Of a stretch of DNA of 64,000 nucleotides, positions 16,857-24,416 are shown in pieces. Made by a program: the position numbers and the translations under genes. The notes beneath the pieces are model-generated. The model was given only the letters and a program-made list of their open reading frames with translations. It ran no database searches and was not told the origin of the DNA. The stretch comes from Pseudomonadota bacterium (GTDB lineage Bacteria > Pseudomonadota > Alphaproteobacteria > Rhizobiales > Xanthobacteraceae): assembly GCA_023451825.1 (NCBI GenBank), contig JAEXYA010000037.1:4743-68742 (forward strand), in the 5' to 3' direction. The stretch's first letter is position 1; each line of letters begins with the position of its first letter.

Positions 16857-18998
16857 ATGAGCAGCGCAACGGCCGCGGCGAATCCGCATCCGCTGGATAC
16901 GTTCTTCAACCCATCCAGCATTGCCATCATCGGCGCCTCGCGTGACGTCCACAAGATCCCGGGGCTGCTTCTGGCTTTCCTGCGCAAGAATGCGTTTACC
17001 GGCGCGATCTATCCGGTCAATCCGAACTATCCCGATATCGATGGGTTGAAATGCTATCCATCCATGGGCGCGATCGGGCAGTCGGTCGATCTCGCCATCG
17101 TCATCATCCCTGCGCGTGCGGTGCTGGGCGCGCTGGAGGAATGCGCTGCGCTCGGCGTGAAACACGCGATCATCATCTCCTCCGGCTTTGCGGAGGAGGG
17201 CGGTGAGTCCATTGCCATGCAGGACGCGATCGCAGCGCTGGCGAAGCGCACGGGCATGCGGATTTCCGGGCCTAACGCCGAAGGCTATTACAACCAGATC
17301 GCCGGTATCGCCGCGACCTTCAGTCCGACCGTGGATATCAGGCCCGATCAACCGCGGCTTGTCGCGACAAGCAAGCGGATCGGCATCGTCGCGCAATCCG
17401 GCGGCATCGGCTTTGCCATCTATAATCGTGCCAAGGCCCTCGGCATCGCGCTGAGCACCGTGATCTCGACGGGCAATGAATCCGACCTCGGAGCGGGCGA
17501 ATTCCTAGACTACATGGTGCGGGATCCCGCCACCGACGTGATCCTGCTGTTTATCGAGGGCATTCGCGACATCGACAAATTTTTGTCCGCCGCGCAGAAG
17601 GCCGCAGAGATCGGCAAGCCGATCATCGTGACCAAGGTCGGCCGGTCTGGCGCGGGGGAGCGCGCGGCCGCCTCGCATACGGCGAGCATGGCGGGATGGA
17701 CGGCTGCTTATGACGCGGTGTTCGCGCGCTATGGCTTCATCGTCTCCAATGATCTCGATGAAGCCGTCAGTATTGCTGCTGTGCTGACCACGGCGCCGTT
17801 GCCGAAGGGGGATCGGGTGGCGGTCGTCACCGTCTCGGGCGGCGCAGGAATCTGGGGAGCCGATGCCGTGTCGGCGCAGGGGCTGCACGTGCCGGAATTG
17901 TCGGAGGGCGTGCAGGCGACAATTCGCGGCCTGATCCCGTCTTATGGTTCAGCCTGCAATCCCGTCGATATCACCGCTCAGGCGGTGCATAGCGGTGGGC
18001 TGCAGAAGACGATCGAGCTGCTCGACAAATCGCATGAGGTCGATGCGATCCTGGTGGTGATCTCGCTGTCCAGCGAAACGCGGATGCCGTTCAAGACGCC
18101 GGATCTGAAGCCGGTGATCACGGCGCAAAACAAGCCGATCGTGTTCTGGTCCTATACGTTGCCGTCGAATTTTGCGCGGAGCGGGCTCGCGGAATTCGGT
18201 GTCGTGGTGCTGTCCGGGCTCACGCATGCGAGCGTGGCGTTGCGCAAGCTGGTCGACCATGCGCGTTTCAAGCCGGTCGTGGCTGTCGCCGAGGCTGCGC
18301 TGGCGCCGGTGGATCTCGCCAAGCATCTCACAGCGCCGACCCTGTCGGAGCATGACAGCAAGACGCTGCTGCAGGTCGCGGGCGTTGCCTTGCCGAACGA
18401 AATTCTTGTTGCCGAAAAATCGCTACTCGACGCGGCGATTGCCAAGGTCGGCTTCCCGCTGGTGATGAAGATCCAGTCGCGCGATATCCCGCACAAGAGC
18501 GAGGTCGGCGGCGTGAAGGTGAACATTGCGACCGGAGATGAGGCCGCCGCTGCATATGATGCGCTGATTACGAGCGCGCAGGCGCATCGACCTCAGGCGG
18601 CGCTTCAGGGCGTTCTTATCTCGCCGATGGCAAAGAAAGGCGTTGAGATCATCGTCGGCACGCTGCTGGACAAGACATTCGGGCCGATGGTGATTGTAGG
18701 GCTCGGTGGCGTGACAACGGAGCTGTTCAAGGATGTCGTCTATCGCCCGGCACCTGTGAGTGCGCAGGAAGCGGAAGAGATGCTCGGCGCCTTGAAAGGC
18801 GCGCCACTGCTGAACGGGTTTCGTGGCGCGGCGAAAGCGGATGTGTCAGCCGCATCGGGACTGATCGCGCAGGTCTCGCAATTGGCTGCGCAGCTCAAAG
18901 GCGAGGTGGCGGAGATCGAACTCAATCCCGTGTTGGTGCATCCGGAAGGAGAGGGCGTGACGATTGTGGACGCGCTGGTGGTGAAAAAGGCTCCGTAG
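16857..18998 (+). CDS. ADP-forming acyl-CoA synthetase (acetate--CoA ligase family)
   Basis: A 713-residue protein. The N-terminal CoA-binding Rossmann domain starts NPSSIAIIGASRDVHKIPG, followed by succinyl-CoA-synthetase-like domains, SGGAGIWGADAVS in the middle, and an ATP-grasp domain near the C-terminus (FPLVMKIQSRDIPHKSEVGG). The phosphohistidine segment SHTASMAG is the usual acceptor position (AASHTASMAG near residue 270). It activates a carboxylic acid with ATP to acyl-CoA, ADP and phosphate, or runs in reverse. No acetyltransferase (Pat) domain is attached. It is 54 bases behind the VOC gene. Confidence 0.88.
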   Translation: MSSATAAANPHPLDTFFNPSSIAIIGASRDVHKIPGLLLAFLRKNAFTGAIYPVNPNYPDIDGLKCYPSMGAIGQSVDLAIVIIPARAVLGALEECAALGVKHAIIISSGFAEEGGESIAMQDAIAALAKRTGMRISGPNAEGYYNQIAGIAATFSPTVDIRPDQPRLVATSKRIGIVAQSGGIGFAIYNRAKALGIALSTVISTGNESDLGAGEFLDYMVRDPATDVILLFIEGIRDIDKFLSAAQKAAEIGKPIIVTKVGRSGAGERAAASHTASMAGWTAAYDAVFARYGFIVSNDLDEAVSIAAVLTTAPLPKGDRVAVVTVSGGAGIWGADAVSAQGLHVPELSEGVQATIRGLIPSYGSACNPVDITAQAVHSGGLQKTIELLDKSHEVDAILVVISLSSETRMPFKTPDLKPVITAQNKPIVFWSYTLPSNFARSGLAEFGVVVLSGLTHASVALRKLVDHARFKPVVAVAEAALAPVDLAKHLTAPTLSEHDSKTLLQVAGVALPNEILVAEKSLLDAAIAKVGFPLVMKIQSRDIPHKSEVGGVKVNIATGDEAAAAYDALITSAQAHRPQAALQGVLISPMAKKGVEIIVGTLLDKTFGPMVIVGLGGVTTELFKDVVYRPAPVSAQEAEEMLGALKGAPLLNGFRGAAKADVSAASGLIAQVSQLAAQLKGEVAEIELNPVLVHPEGEGVTIVDALVVKKAP

Positions 18999-19014
18999 TT
19001 TTCGACCCACTCCG

Positions 19015-19105
19015 CCCTCATCCTGAGGAGCCGCGTAGCGGCGTCTCGACGGATGACAACAACTCATGGTTCGAGACGGCGCTGCGCGCCTCCTCACCAT
19101 GAGGG
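19015..19105. repeat. BIME-like palindromic repeat, family A copy 3
   Basis: CCTCATCCTGAGGAGCCGC ... CGTCTCGACGGATG followed by the inverted unit CATGGTTCGAGACGGCG ... CTCACCATGAGGG. Same orientation as copy 2. It lies directly behind the synthetase stop. Confidence 0.88.
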
Positions 19106-19123
19106 TGGGAGAGGGACAAATTA

Positions 19124-19151
19124 AAATGGCCGGAGTTTCCTCCGGCCATTT
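19124..19151. terminator. Hairpin between convergent genes
   Basis: An 11-bp perfect stem (AAATGGCCGGA / TCCGGCCATTT) with a six-base loop sits between the synthetase and the enoyl-CoA hydratase on the minus strand. On the minus strand the stem is followed by a TTTTAATTT tract, which suits the hydratase transcript. Confidence 0.75.
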
Positions 19152-19186
19152 CAGTGTGAGGTTTGCAAAACAAACCCGGCGGGGAC

Positions 19187-20002
19187 TTAGCGCCCCTTGA
19201 AGTTCGGTACCCGGCGTTCGGACGTGGCCGCAACGCCTTCCTTGAAGTCTTCCGTCTTGCGCAAGCGCGTCTGCTCGGCGAGCTCGTGTTCGGTGGCCTT
19301 GGCGACGCGGTCGGCGAGGCCGTTGCGCATGGTGGCGCGGGTCGATAGCAGGCCGAGCGGCGAGTTCTCGGCGATTTCCTCGGCAAGCTTGATGGCGGCA
19401 TCGCGGACCTGGTCCTGCGGCACCAGCACATTGGCGAGGCCCATTTTCAGTGCTTCCTCGCCGCCGACGCGGCGCGAGGTGTAGAACATCAGCTCGGCAT
19501 TGTTCTTGCCGATCAGCTCGGTGAGCGACACCGTCAGGCCGAAGCCGGGATGAAAGCCGAGGCGGGTGAAATTGGCGGCGAAGCGCGTTTCCGGGCAGGC
19601 GACGCGGAAATCAGCGGACACGGCAAGGCCGAGGCCGCCGCCGATGGCGGCGCCCTGCACGGCAGCGACGATCGGCTTCTTGGCGCGGAAGATGCGTACG
19701 GCTTCCATATAGAGATGGCCGATGGAGCCGAGATTGTCGGCGGGATCGCCGCCCTTCTTGCCTTCGGCTTCCGCAACGGTCTCCTTGCGGTTCGGATCGC
19801 TGAAATCGGCGCCGGCGCAGAACGCCTTCCCCTGCGCGCACAGCACGGTGGCGCGCAGTTCGGGATTGGCGTCGATTTCGTCGAGCGCATTGGCGATCTG
19901 CTGGATCAGCAGGATGTCGAAGAAGTTGAGCGGCGGCTTGCGGATCTCGATGATCGCGATGTGGCCACGGGTTTCGACGGCGATATCTTTGTAGGTTGTC
20001 AT
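19187..20002 (-). CDS. Enoyl-CoA hydratase/isomerase family protein
   Basis: A 271-residue crotonase-fold protein with FCAGADFSDPNRKE, VAAVQGAAIGGGLGLAVSAD and FTRLGFHPGFG. The second catalytic acid position reads HPGF rather than the usual Glu-containing loop, so the reaction is not certain. The C-terminal FKEGVAATSERRVPNFKGR is typical of the family. It follows the two dehydrogenases in the same direction (25 bases after the first one's stop), so it is the last gene of a three-gene catabolic operon that ends in a hairpin at 19124. Confidence 0.88.
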   Translation of the reverse strand: MTTYKDIAVETRGHIAIIEIRKPPLNFFDILLIQQIANALDEIDANPELRATVLCAQGKAFCAGADFSDPNRKETVAEAEGKKGGDPADNLGSIGHLYMEAVRIFRAKKPIVAAVQGAAIGGGLGLAVSADFRVACPETRFAANFTRLGFHPGFGLTVSLTELIGKNNAELMFYTSRRVGGEEALKMGLANVLVPQDQVRDAAIKLAEEIAENSPLGLLSTRATMRNGLADRVAKATEHELAEQTRLRKTEDFKEGVAATSERRVPNFKGR

Positions 20003-20027
20003 GATGTCCTCAATTCAATCGGTTTGA

Positions 20028-21188
20028 TCAGCGCAGGCCGAGGCCGCGGGCGATAATGCCGCGCAGCACTTCCGTCGTGCCGCCCTGGATGGTGAGTTTC
20101 GGCGCCGTCTTGATGGCGAAATCGAGCATCTCCTCCAACGTGGCGTGATTGGAGGCGCTCTCATCGACAAAAGCGGCGAGGTCGCGGACGCGATGCGGCA
20201 ACTGCTGCTCCCACACGGTGCCGATGTCCTTGACGATGGAGGCTTCCACCACCGGCTCCTTGCCCGCTTGCAGCATGCCGGCCACCGATACCGACATACG
20301 GCGCATGGTGTGCAGCTGCGCGACCAGGCGGCCGATGCCTTCGGCGCTGCGCGTATCCGGCTCAGGGCCGACAGCGCGGACGAGTTCGGTCAGCGTGTAA
20401 TAGGTCTCAAGGAAACGCTCGGGGCCGGAGCGCTCGTAAGCGAGTTCAGAGGTGGCTTGTTTCCAGGCGCCATCAATCTCGCCGAGCATGTGATCGTCGG
20501 GAATGAAGGCGTCGGTGAAGACGACCTCGTTGAATTCCTGCTGGCCGGTGATCTGGTCGATCGGATTCACCTTGATGCCTGGCGTCTTCATATTGACCAG
20601 GAACTGGGTGAGGCCGTGGCGGCGATTTTCCTTGGTCGGCGGCGAGGTGCGGAAGATCGCGATCATGTAGTCGGCGATATGCGCCGAGGTCGTCCAGATC
20701 TTGCTGCCATTGATCAGGAAGCCGCCATCGGTCTTGGTGGCCTTGGTCTTGGCGGCGAACAGGTCGGAGCCGGAATTCGGCTCGCTCATGCCGATGGAGA
20801 AGCAGATCTCGCCGCGGCAGATGCGCGGCAGGATGTCCATCTTGATATGTTCGGGCGCGTATTTCAGCAGCACCGGGCCGCTCTGGCGGTCGGCGACGAA
20901 GAAGCGGCGCACCGGCGCATTGGCCACGCGCATTTCCTCGGTGACCACATAGCGTTCCAGAAAACTGCGCTCGTGGCCGCCATATTTCTTCGGCCATGTC
21001 ATGCCGAGCCAGCCCTTCTCGCCGACGCGGCGGGAGAATTCGCGGTTGTCGGCGTCTTCCTGCACCGGGCGATGCGGATCAAAGGTGCCGGCGGCAATTT
21101 CATCGGCGAGGAAGGCGCGGACTTCCTTGCGGAGCTGTTCGCATTCCGGCGGGAGGCGGATCGGATCGAAACGAAGGGCTGCGGTCAT
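20028..21188 (-). CDS. Acyl-CoA dehydrogenase, probable catalytic subunit
   Basis: A 386-residue FAD enzyme: EICFSIGMSEPNSGSDL (FAD and substrate binding), NGSKIWTTSAH, ending TIQGGTTEVLRG. It oxidises an acyl-CoA to the 2-enoyl-CoA and passes electrons to ETF. The usual catalytic Glu of MCAD-type enzymes (in YEGT) aligns with a Gly at 369. A Glu at 257 (SGPERF) lies where isovaleryl- and long-chain-type enzymes have their base, so that residue is the likely catalyst. The next gene upstream encodes a second, more diverged dehydrogenase; 15 bases separate them, which fits an alpha2beta2 type heteromer as in some steroid degraders. Confidence 0.88.
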   Translation of the reverse strand: MTAALRFDPIRLPPECEQLRKEVRAFLADEIAAGTFDPHRPVQEDADNREFSRRVGEKGWLGMTWPKKYGGHERSFLERYVVTEEMRVANAPVRRFFVADRQSGPVLLKYAPEHIKMDILPRICRGEICFSIGMSEPNSGSDLFAAKTKATKTDGGFLINGSKIWTTSAHIADYMIAIFRTSPPTKENRRHGLTQFLVNMKTPGIKVNPIDQITGQQEFNEVVFTDAFIPDDHMLGEIDGAWKQATSELAYERSGPERFLETYYTLTELVRAVGPEPDTRSAEGIGRLVAQLHTMRRMSVSVAGMLQAGKEPVVEASIVKDIGTVWEQQLPHRVRDLAAFVDESASNHATLEEMLDFAIKTAPKLTIQGGTTEVLRGIIARGLGLR

Positions 21189-21203
21189 GATGTTTTTCCT
21201 TCG

Positions 21204-22280
21204 TTAGCGTGACGCGACCAGCGGCCACAGCTCATCGGCGCCGCGTTTGGCGACCAGCTTACCGAGTTCGACAGCCCAATAGCTTTCGCTGCCGAAATCA
21301 TCCCGCCAGGCGAGGGCGCGGAGCGTGTAGCGATGCAGGATGTGCTCGCTGGTGAAACCGATAGCGCCATGCACTTGATGGGCGATGGCGGCGCCTTTTT
21401 CGGCCGCTTCCGAGCAGCGGATCTTTGCGGCGGCGGCTTCGAGGAACAATGCGTCGTCGATGTCAGCACCGTGCGAGAAGGCATCGGCGGCAGAACTGGC
21501 GGCAGCAAGGGCGGCTGACGTTTCGCCGGCGAGTCTTGCGAGATTGTGCTGCACGGCCTGGAATTTTGAGATCTTCTTCTCGAACGCAACGCGTTCGCCG
21601 GAATATTGCACGCTGATGCTGAGCATCGATTCCAGCGCGCCGGCGATCTGCAAGCTGCGGGCGAGGGCGCCCATCAACAGCAAGGCATGCTCGTCGATGC
21701 CGGCAGGCGCTTTCGCGATCGCGACCGGCTTCACCTTGTCGAAATGCACGGTGTCGGAGTGATCGCCAGCGAGACCGAGACCTGCATCGATCTTGCAGGC
21801 GCTGGCGTCGATCAATGCGATGGAGCTGCCGGCGATCACGGCGATATATTTCGCTTCCTTGGCGAAGGGCACAGCGCGGGCGCGGCCCGAAATGGTGCCA
21901 TCGGCATTGAGCGTGAGGCGATCGCGCGGCGAAGCCGGTGCGACGGTCATCATGCCCTCGGGCGATTGGATCTTGCCTTGCGCCAGCAGCCAGCCGGCGA
22001 GCATGGTTTCGGCGAGCGGAACGCTGACACCGGCACGGCCGGCGGCGCTGAGCACGCTGAAACCTTCGGCCATGCTGGTGCCGGAGCCATCGCAGTCTTC
22101 CGGCACCCAGGAGAGGGCCAGGCCGTTGTCGGTCAGCGCCTGCCAGAGCGGCGCTTTCCAGCTGCCTTGCTTGTCGTGATTGATGGTTTGTGCGTCCGCG
22201 AGATCCGCAAAAATGCGTTCGGCGGTTTCGGCGACGAAATTGTCTGTCTCGGTCAAGGCGTTCCCCGTCTGATAGCGCAT
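21204..22280 (-). CDS. Acyl-CoA dehydrogenase, diverged subunit
   Basis: A 358-residue protein with an acyl-CoA dehydrogenase-type helix layout: SGERVAFEKKISKFQAVQHN, GAIGFTSEHILHRY. The FAD-binding Ser/Thr segments and substrate residues seen in its neighbour are poorly kept, so it may be a structural partner of the adjacent 386-residue subunit. The start at 22280 (MRYQTGNALTE) is chosen over upstream in-frame codons because those lie in the divergent promoter gap. It is the first gene of the dehydrogenase - dehydrogenase - hydratase operon. Confidence 0.85.
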   Translation of the reverse strand: MRYQTGNALTETDNFVAETAERIFADLADAQTINHDKQGSWKAPLWQALTDNGLALSWVPEDCDGSGTSMAEGFSVLSAAGRAGVSVPLAETMLAGWLLAQGKIQSPEGMMTVAPASPRDRLTLNADGTISGRARAVPFAKEAKYIAVIAGSSIALIDASACKIDAGLGLAGDHSDTVHFDKVKPVAIAKAPAGIDEHALLLMGALARSLQIAGALESMLSISVQYSGERVAFEKKISKFQAVQHNLARLAGETSAALAAASSAADAFSHGADIDDALFLEAAAAKIRCSEAAEKGAAIAHQVHGAIGFTSEHILHRYTLRALAWRDDFGSESYWAVELGKLVAKRGADELWPLVASR

Positions 22281-22330
22281 CTCATTCGGCAAGGAATGCC
22301 GGGCATGGGGTGCTGCCACTCTTGTTGGCG

Positions 22331-22402
22331 GGCATGATGATGAAAAGCCGGCATGATGCAAGCGGCGCACCTGCATTGTGGTCTGCAGTGGCGGCATGAT
22401 GC
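22331..22402. promoter_or_regulatory. Three direct GGCATGATG repeats in a divergent promoter region
   Basis: The nonamer GGCATGATG occurs at 22331, 22350 and 22393, between the dehydrogenase operon (minus) and the SDR gene (plus). Spacing is 19 and 43 bases. This may be a regulator binding site, or chance. Confidence 0.3.
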
Positions 22403-22512
22403 GCGCTTATTCCGCGCCACGAGTGGATGGCGCAGCTTTTTGCGTTGTATACCAGCGCGAAGCGGCTGTGTTAGATCACTCCCGCTGAAGAACAGAAACA
22501 AAGGGAATGCGG

Positions 22513-23307
22513 ATGTCGAAGGATGGTTTGTGCGCGGTAATCACGGGATCTGCTTCGGGGCTTGGCGCTGCGACGGCAGCCATTCTTGCCAAGGACGGCG
22601 CGCGGCTTGTGATCAATTACTCGTCGAGCGCGAAAGAGGCGGAAGCGACTGCCGAGCAATGCCGCAAGCTTGGCGCTGCCGAAGTCGTCGTGGTGCAGGG
22701 TGATGTCTCCAAGGACGAGGACTGCAAGAAGATCGTCGCCGCTGCGGAGAAGTGGGGCCGTATCGATGCGCTGGTGAACAATGCCGGTGTCACCAAACAT
22801 GTCGCGCATGACGATCTCGATGGGCTGTCGGCCGAAGACTTCCAGTGGATTTACGGCGTCAACACCATCGGCCCATATCAGATGGTGCGTGCGGCGCGCT
22901 CACTGCTGGAATCCAGCGCGAAGGCGTCCGGTCGCGCGGCGGCAGTTGTGAACGTGTCGTCGATGGCGGGCCTATCCGGCGCCGGCTCGTCCGTTGCCTA
23001 TGCGGCCAGCAAGGGCGCGCTCAACTCGATCACGCTGTCGCTGGCCCGTGCGCTGGCACCGCTGATCCGCGTCAACACTGTTTGCCCCGGCTATATCGAC
23101 ACGCCCTGGTTCACCAAGGGGCGCGGCGCCGACGCGGCGTCCAAGGTGCGTGAGGCCGTCATCGCACGGGTGCCGCTGCACGCTGCCTCGACAGCCGAAG
23201 ATATCGCGCAGCTCATCTGCTTCCTCGCCACGCCGCCGTCCGGTCATATGACGGGCGAGCTCGTGCGCATGGATGCTGGCATGCACCTTCTGTCGGTGCG
23301 AGCCTAA
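22513..23307 (+). CDS. Short-chain dehydrogenase/reductase (SDR)
   Basis: A 264-residue classical SDR. The cofactor motif is TGSASGLGAA near residue 11, NNAG near 88, and the catalytic YAASK follows Ser in the VNVSS segment. NYSSS after the second beta strand suggests NADP(H) preference, which is inference. An AAGGGA ribosome site fits the ATG at 22513 (seven bases) rather than the ATG at 22507. Its position opposite the acyl-CoA dehydrogenase operon suggests a 3-hydroxyacyl-CoA or alcohol substrate in the same pathway. The gene ends at a hairpin shared with glsB. Confidence 0.9.
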   Translation: MSKDGLCAVITGSASGLGAATAAILAKDGARLVINYSSSAKEAEATAEQCRKLGAAEVVVVQGDVSKDEDCKKIVAAAEKWGRIDALVNNAGVTKHVAHDDLDGLSAEDFQWIYGVNTIGPYQMVRAARSLLESSAKASGRAAAVVNVSSMAGLSGAGSSVAYAASKGALNSITLSLARALAPLIRVNTVCPGYIDTPWFTKGRGADAASKVREAVIARVPLHAASTAEDIAQLICFLATPPSGHMTGELVRMDAGMHLLSVRA

Positions 23308-23310
23308 GAA

Positions 23311-23341
23311 AAAAGCCCCGGTCGATGCGACCAGGGCTTTT
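23311..23341. terminator. Bidirectional terminator between SDR gene and glsB
   Basis: Stem AAAAGCCCC-GGTCG / CGACC-(A)-GGGCTTTT with an ATG loop and flanking A/T runs on both sides, four bases after the SDR stop and about ten before the minus-strand gene's 3' end. Confidence 0.85.
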
Positions 23342-23351
23342 CATTCAGTGC

Positions 23352-23621
23352 TTAGCGGCGGCCCGGATCCGGGATCGATCCGCGCGCGACCAGTCTGTTC
23401 CAGATGAACAGCACCACCAGCGCGCCGATGGTGGCGGTGATGAAGCCTGCACCCTGGTTCGGGCCATAGTGACCGATCTGCTGGCCGACAAAGGTCGCCA
23501 GAAACGCGCCGGCAATGCCGAGCACCGTGGTCAGGATGAAGCCCGACGGATTGTTCGGGCCCGGCGAGATGATGCGGGCGAGAATGCCCGCGACGAAGCC
23601 GACAAGAATGATCCAAAGCAT
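23352..23621 (-). CDS. GlsB/YeaQ/YmgE-family stress-associated membrane protein
   Basis: An 89-residue protein with three hydrophobic segments: LWIILVGFVAGILARII, SGFILTTVLGIAGAFLA, GFITATIGALVVLFIW. This matches the transglycosylase-associated (GlsB/YeaQ/YmgE) family, small membrane proteins that rise under general stress and whose biochemistry is unclear. The ATG at 23621 has an AAAGGGGGAA ribosome site. It starts 26 bases behind the yidB stop, so the two genes likely form an operon. Confidence 0.88.
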   Translation of the reverse strand: MLWIILVGFVAGILARIISPGPNNPSGFILTTVLGIAGAFLATFVGQQIGHYGPNQGAGFITATIGALVVLFIWNRLVARGSIPDPGRR

Positions 23622-23647
23622 CGCAATTCCCCCTTTGTTAAAACAAA

Positions 23648-24283
23648 CTAGACCCAACGCGACGAAGCTTCATCGTCGGTCGGCAGCCGACCATGCGGCG
23701 TGAATTCATCGACCGCGCCGGGCAATTCGTTGCTGAGTTCAGACAGCAGCTGTTCGCGCGACAGGCCGGTGCGCGACGTCAGTTGAGCGATATCGTTGGC
23801 ACCAAGTGCGGCGCCAAGGTCGCCGGGCGCGATCTGCTTGTTCGGTCCAGATTGCACCCATGAGTCAGCCGCGTCGCCATGGCCATTCTCCTGCAGGCGC
23901 TTGACGAGATCGCCGAGGCCGCCGCTCAGCACGCTGCCGGCCGCCGCGCCGCCGAGAATGCCGCCGAGCGGGCCGCGCAGCAGATCGCCGAGACCGCCAC
24001 CGGTCGTGCCGCTTTGAGCGCTTCCGGCATTGCCGCCGAGGAGCCCACCCAGTAGTCCGCCGAGGCCGCCGCCATTGTCGGCACTGGCCTGTGTCGGCGC
24101 CGGTTGCGGATGACCTTGCGGAGCAGGCTGCTGCTGGGTGCCGGTGATATGCTTGTAGCCTTTGTAGGCAAGCAGCGCGAGGATCGCCATGGTGAGCGGC
24201 GACATACCGCCGCTCTTGTCATTGGGATCGCTGGGGCCGCGCGGACCATTGGCCATGCCATTCAGAATGTCGAGCAAACCCAT
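23648..24283 (-). CDS. YidB family protein (DUF937)
   Basis: A 211-residue protein. After MGLLDILNGMANG and a short hydrophobic helix (LTMAILALLAYKGY), a Gly/Leu-rich part with GGLGGLLGGLLGG repeats follows, then a conserved C-terminal domain beginning NGHGDAADSWV and ending in the acidic DEFTPHGRLPT. This matches YidB, of unknown function. AGGAG lies six bases before the ATG at 24283. A possible general-stress promoter is at 24331-24355. It is followed by glsB. Confidence 0.88.
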   Translation of the reverse strand: MGLLDILNGMANGPRGPSDPNDKSGGMSPLTMAILALLAYKGYKHITGTQQQPAPQGHPQPAPTQASADNGGGLGGLLGGLLGGNAGSAQSGTTGGGLGDLLRGPLGGILGGAAAGSVLSGGLGDLVKRLQENGHGDAADSWVQSGPNKQIAPGDLGAALGANDIAQLTSRTGLSREQLLSELSNELPGAVDEFTPHGRLPTDDEASSRWV

Positions 24284-24330
24284 CGTCATCTCCTGTTCAG
24301 CCAGCCCATAAAAAGATAGCTGCGCGATAT

Positions 24331-24355
24331 GACGCGGACAAGTCTCGTCGGTTCC
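24331..24355 (-). promoter_or_regulatory. Candidate EcfG-type (general stress) promoter of yidB-glsB
   Basis: On the minus strand GGAAC (24355-24351) and CGTC (24334-24331) are 16 bases apart. The alphaproteobacterial EcfG consensus is GGAAC-N16/17-CGTT, so one of nine bases differs. It would start transcription about 40 bases before the yidB ATG. Both genes downstream belong to families linked to stress. Confidence 0.5.
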
Positions 24356-24416
24356 ATCGGTAGGCAGTGCTGCGGCACTTTGCTAGCATCCGGGCATCAT
24401 AAAATCGGGAGGTGAC

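Noticed and set aside
15978..17396. A 472-residue frame on the minus strand
   Set aside because: Antisense to the VOC and synthetase genes, which have firm family motifs.
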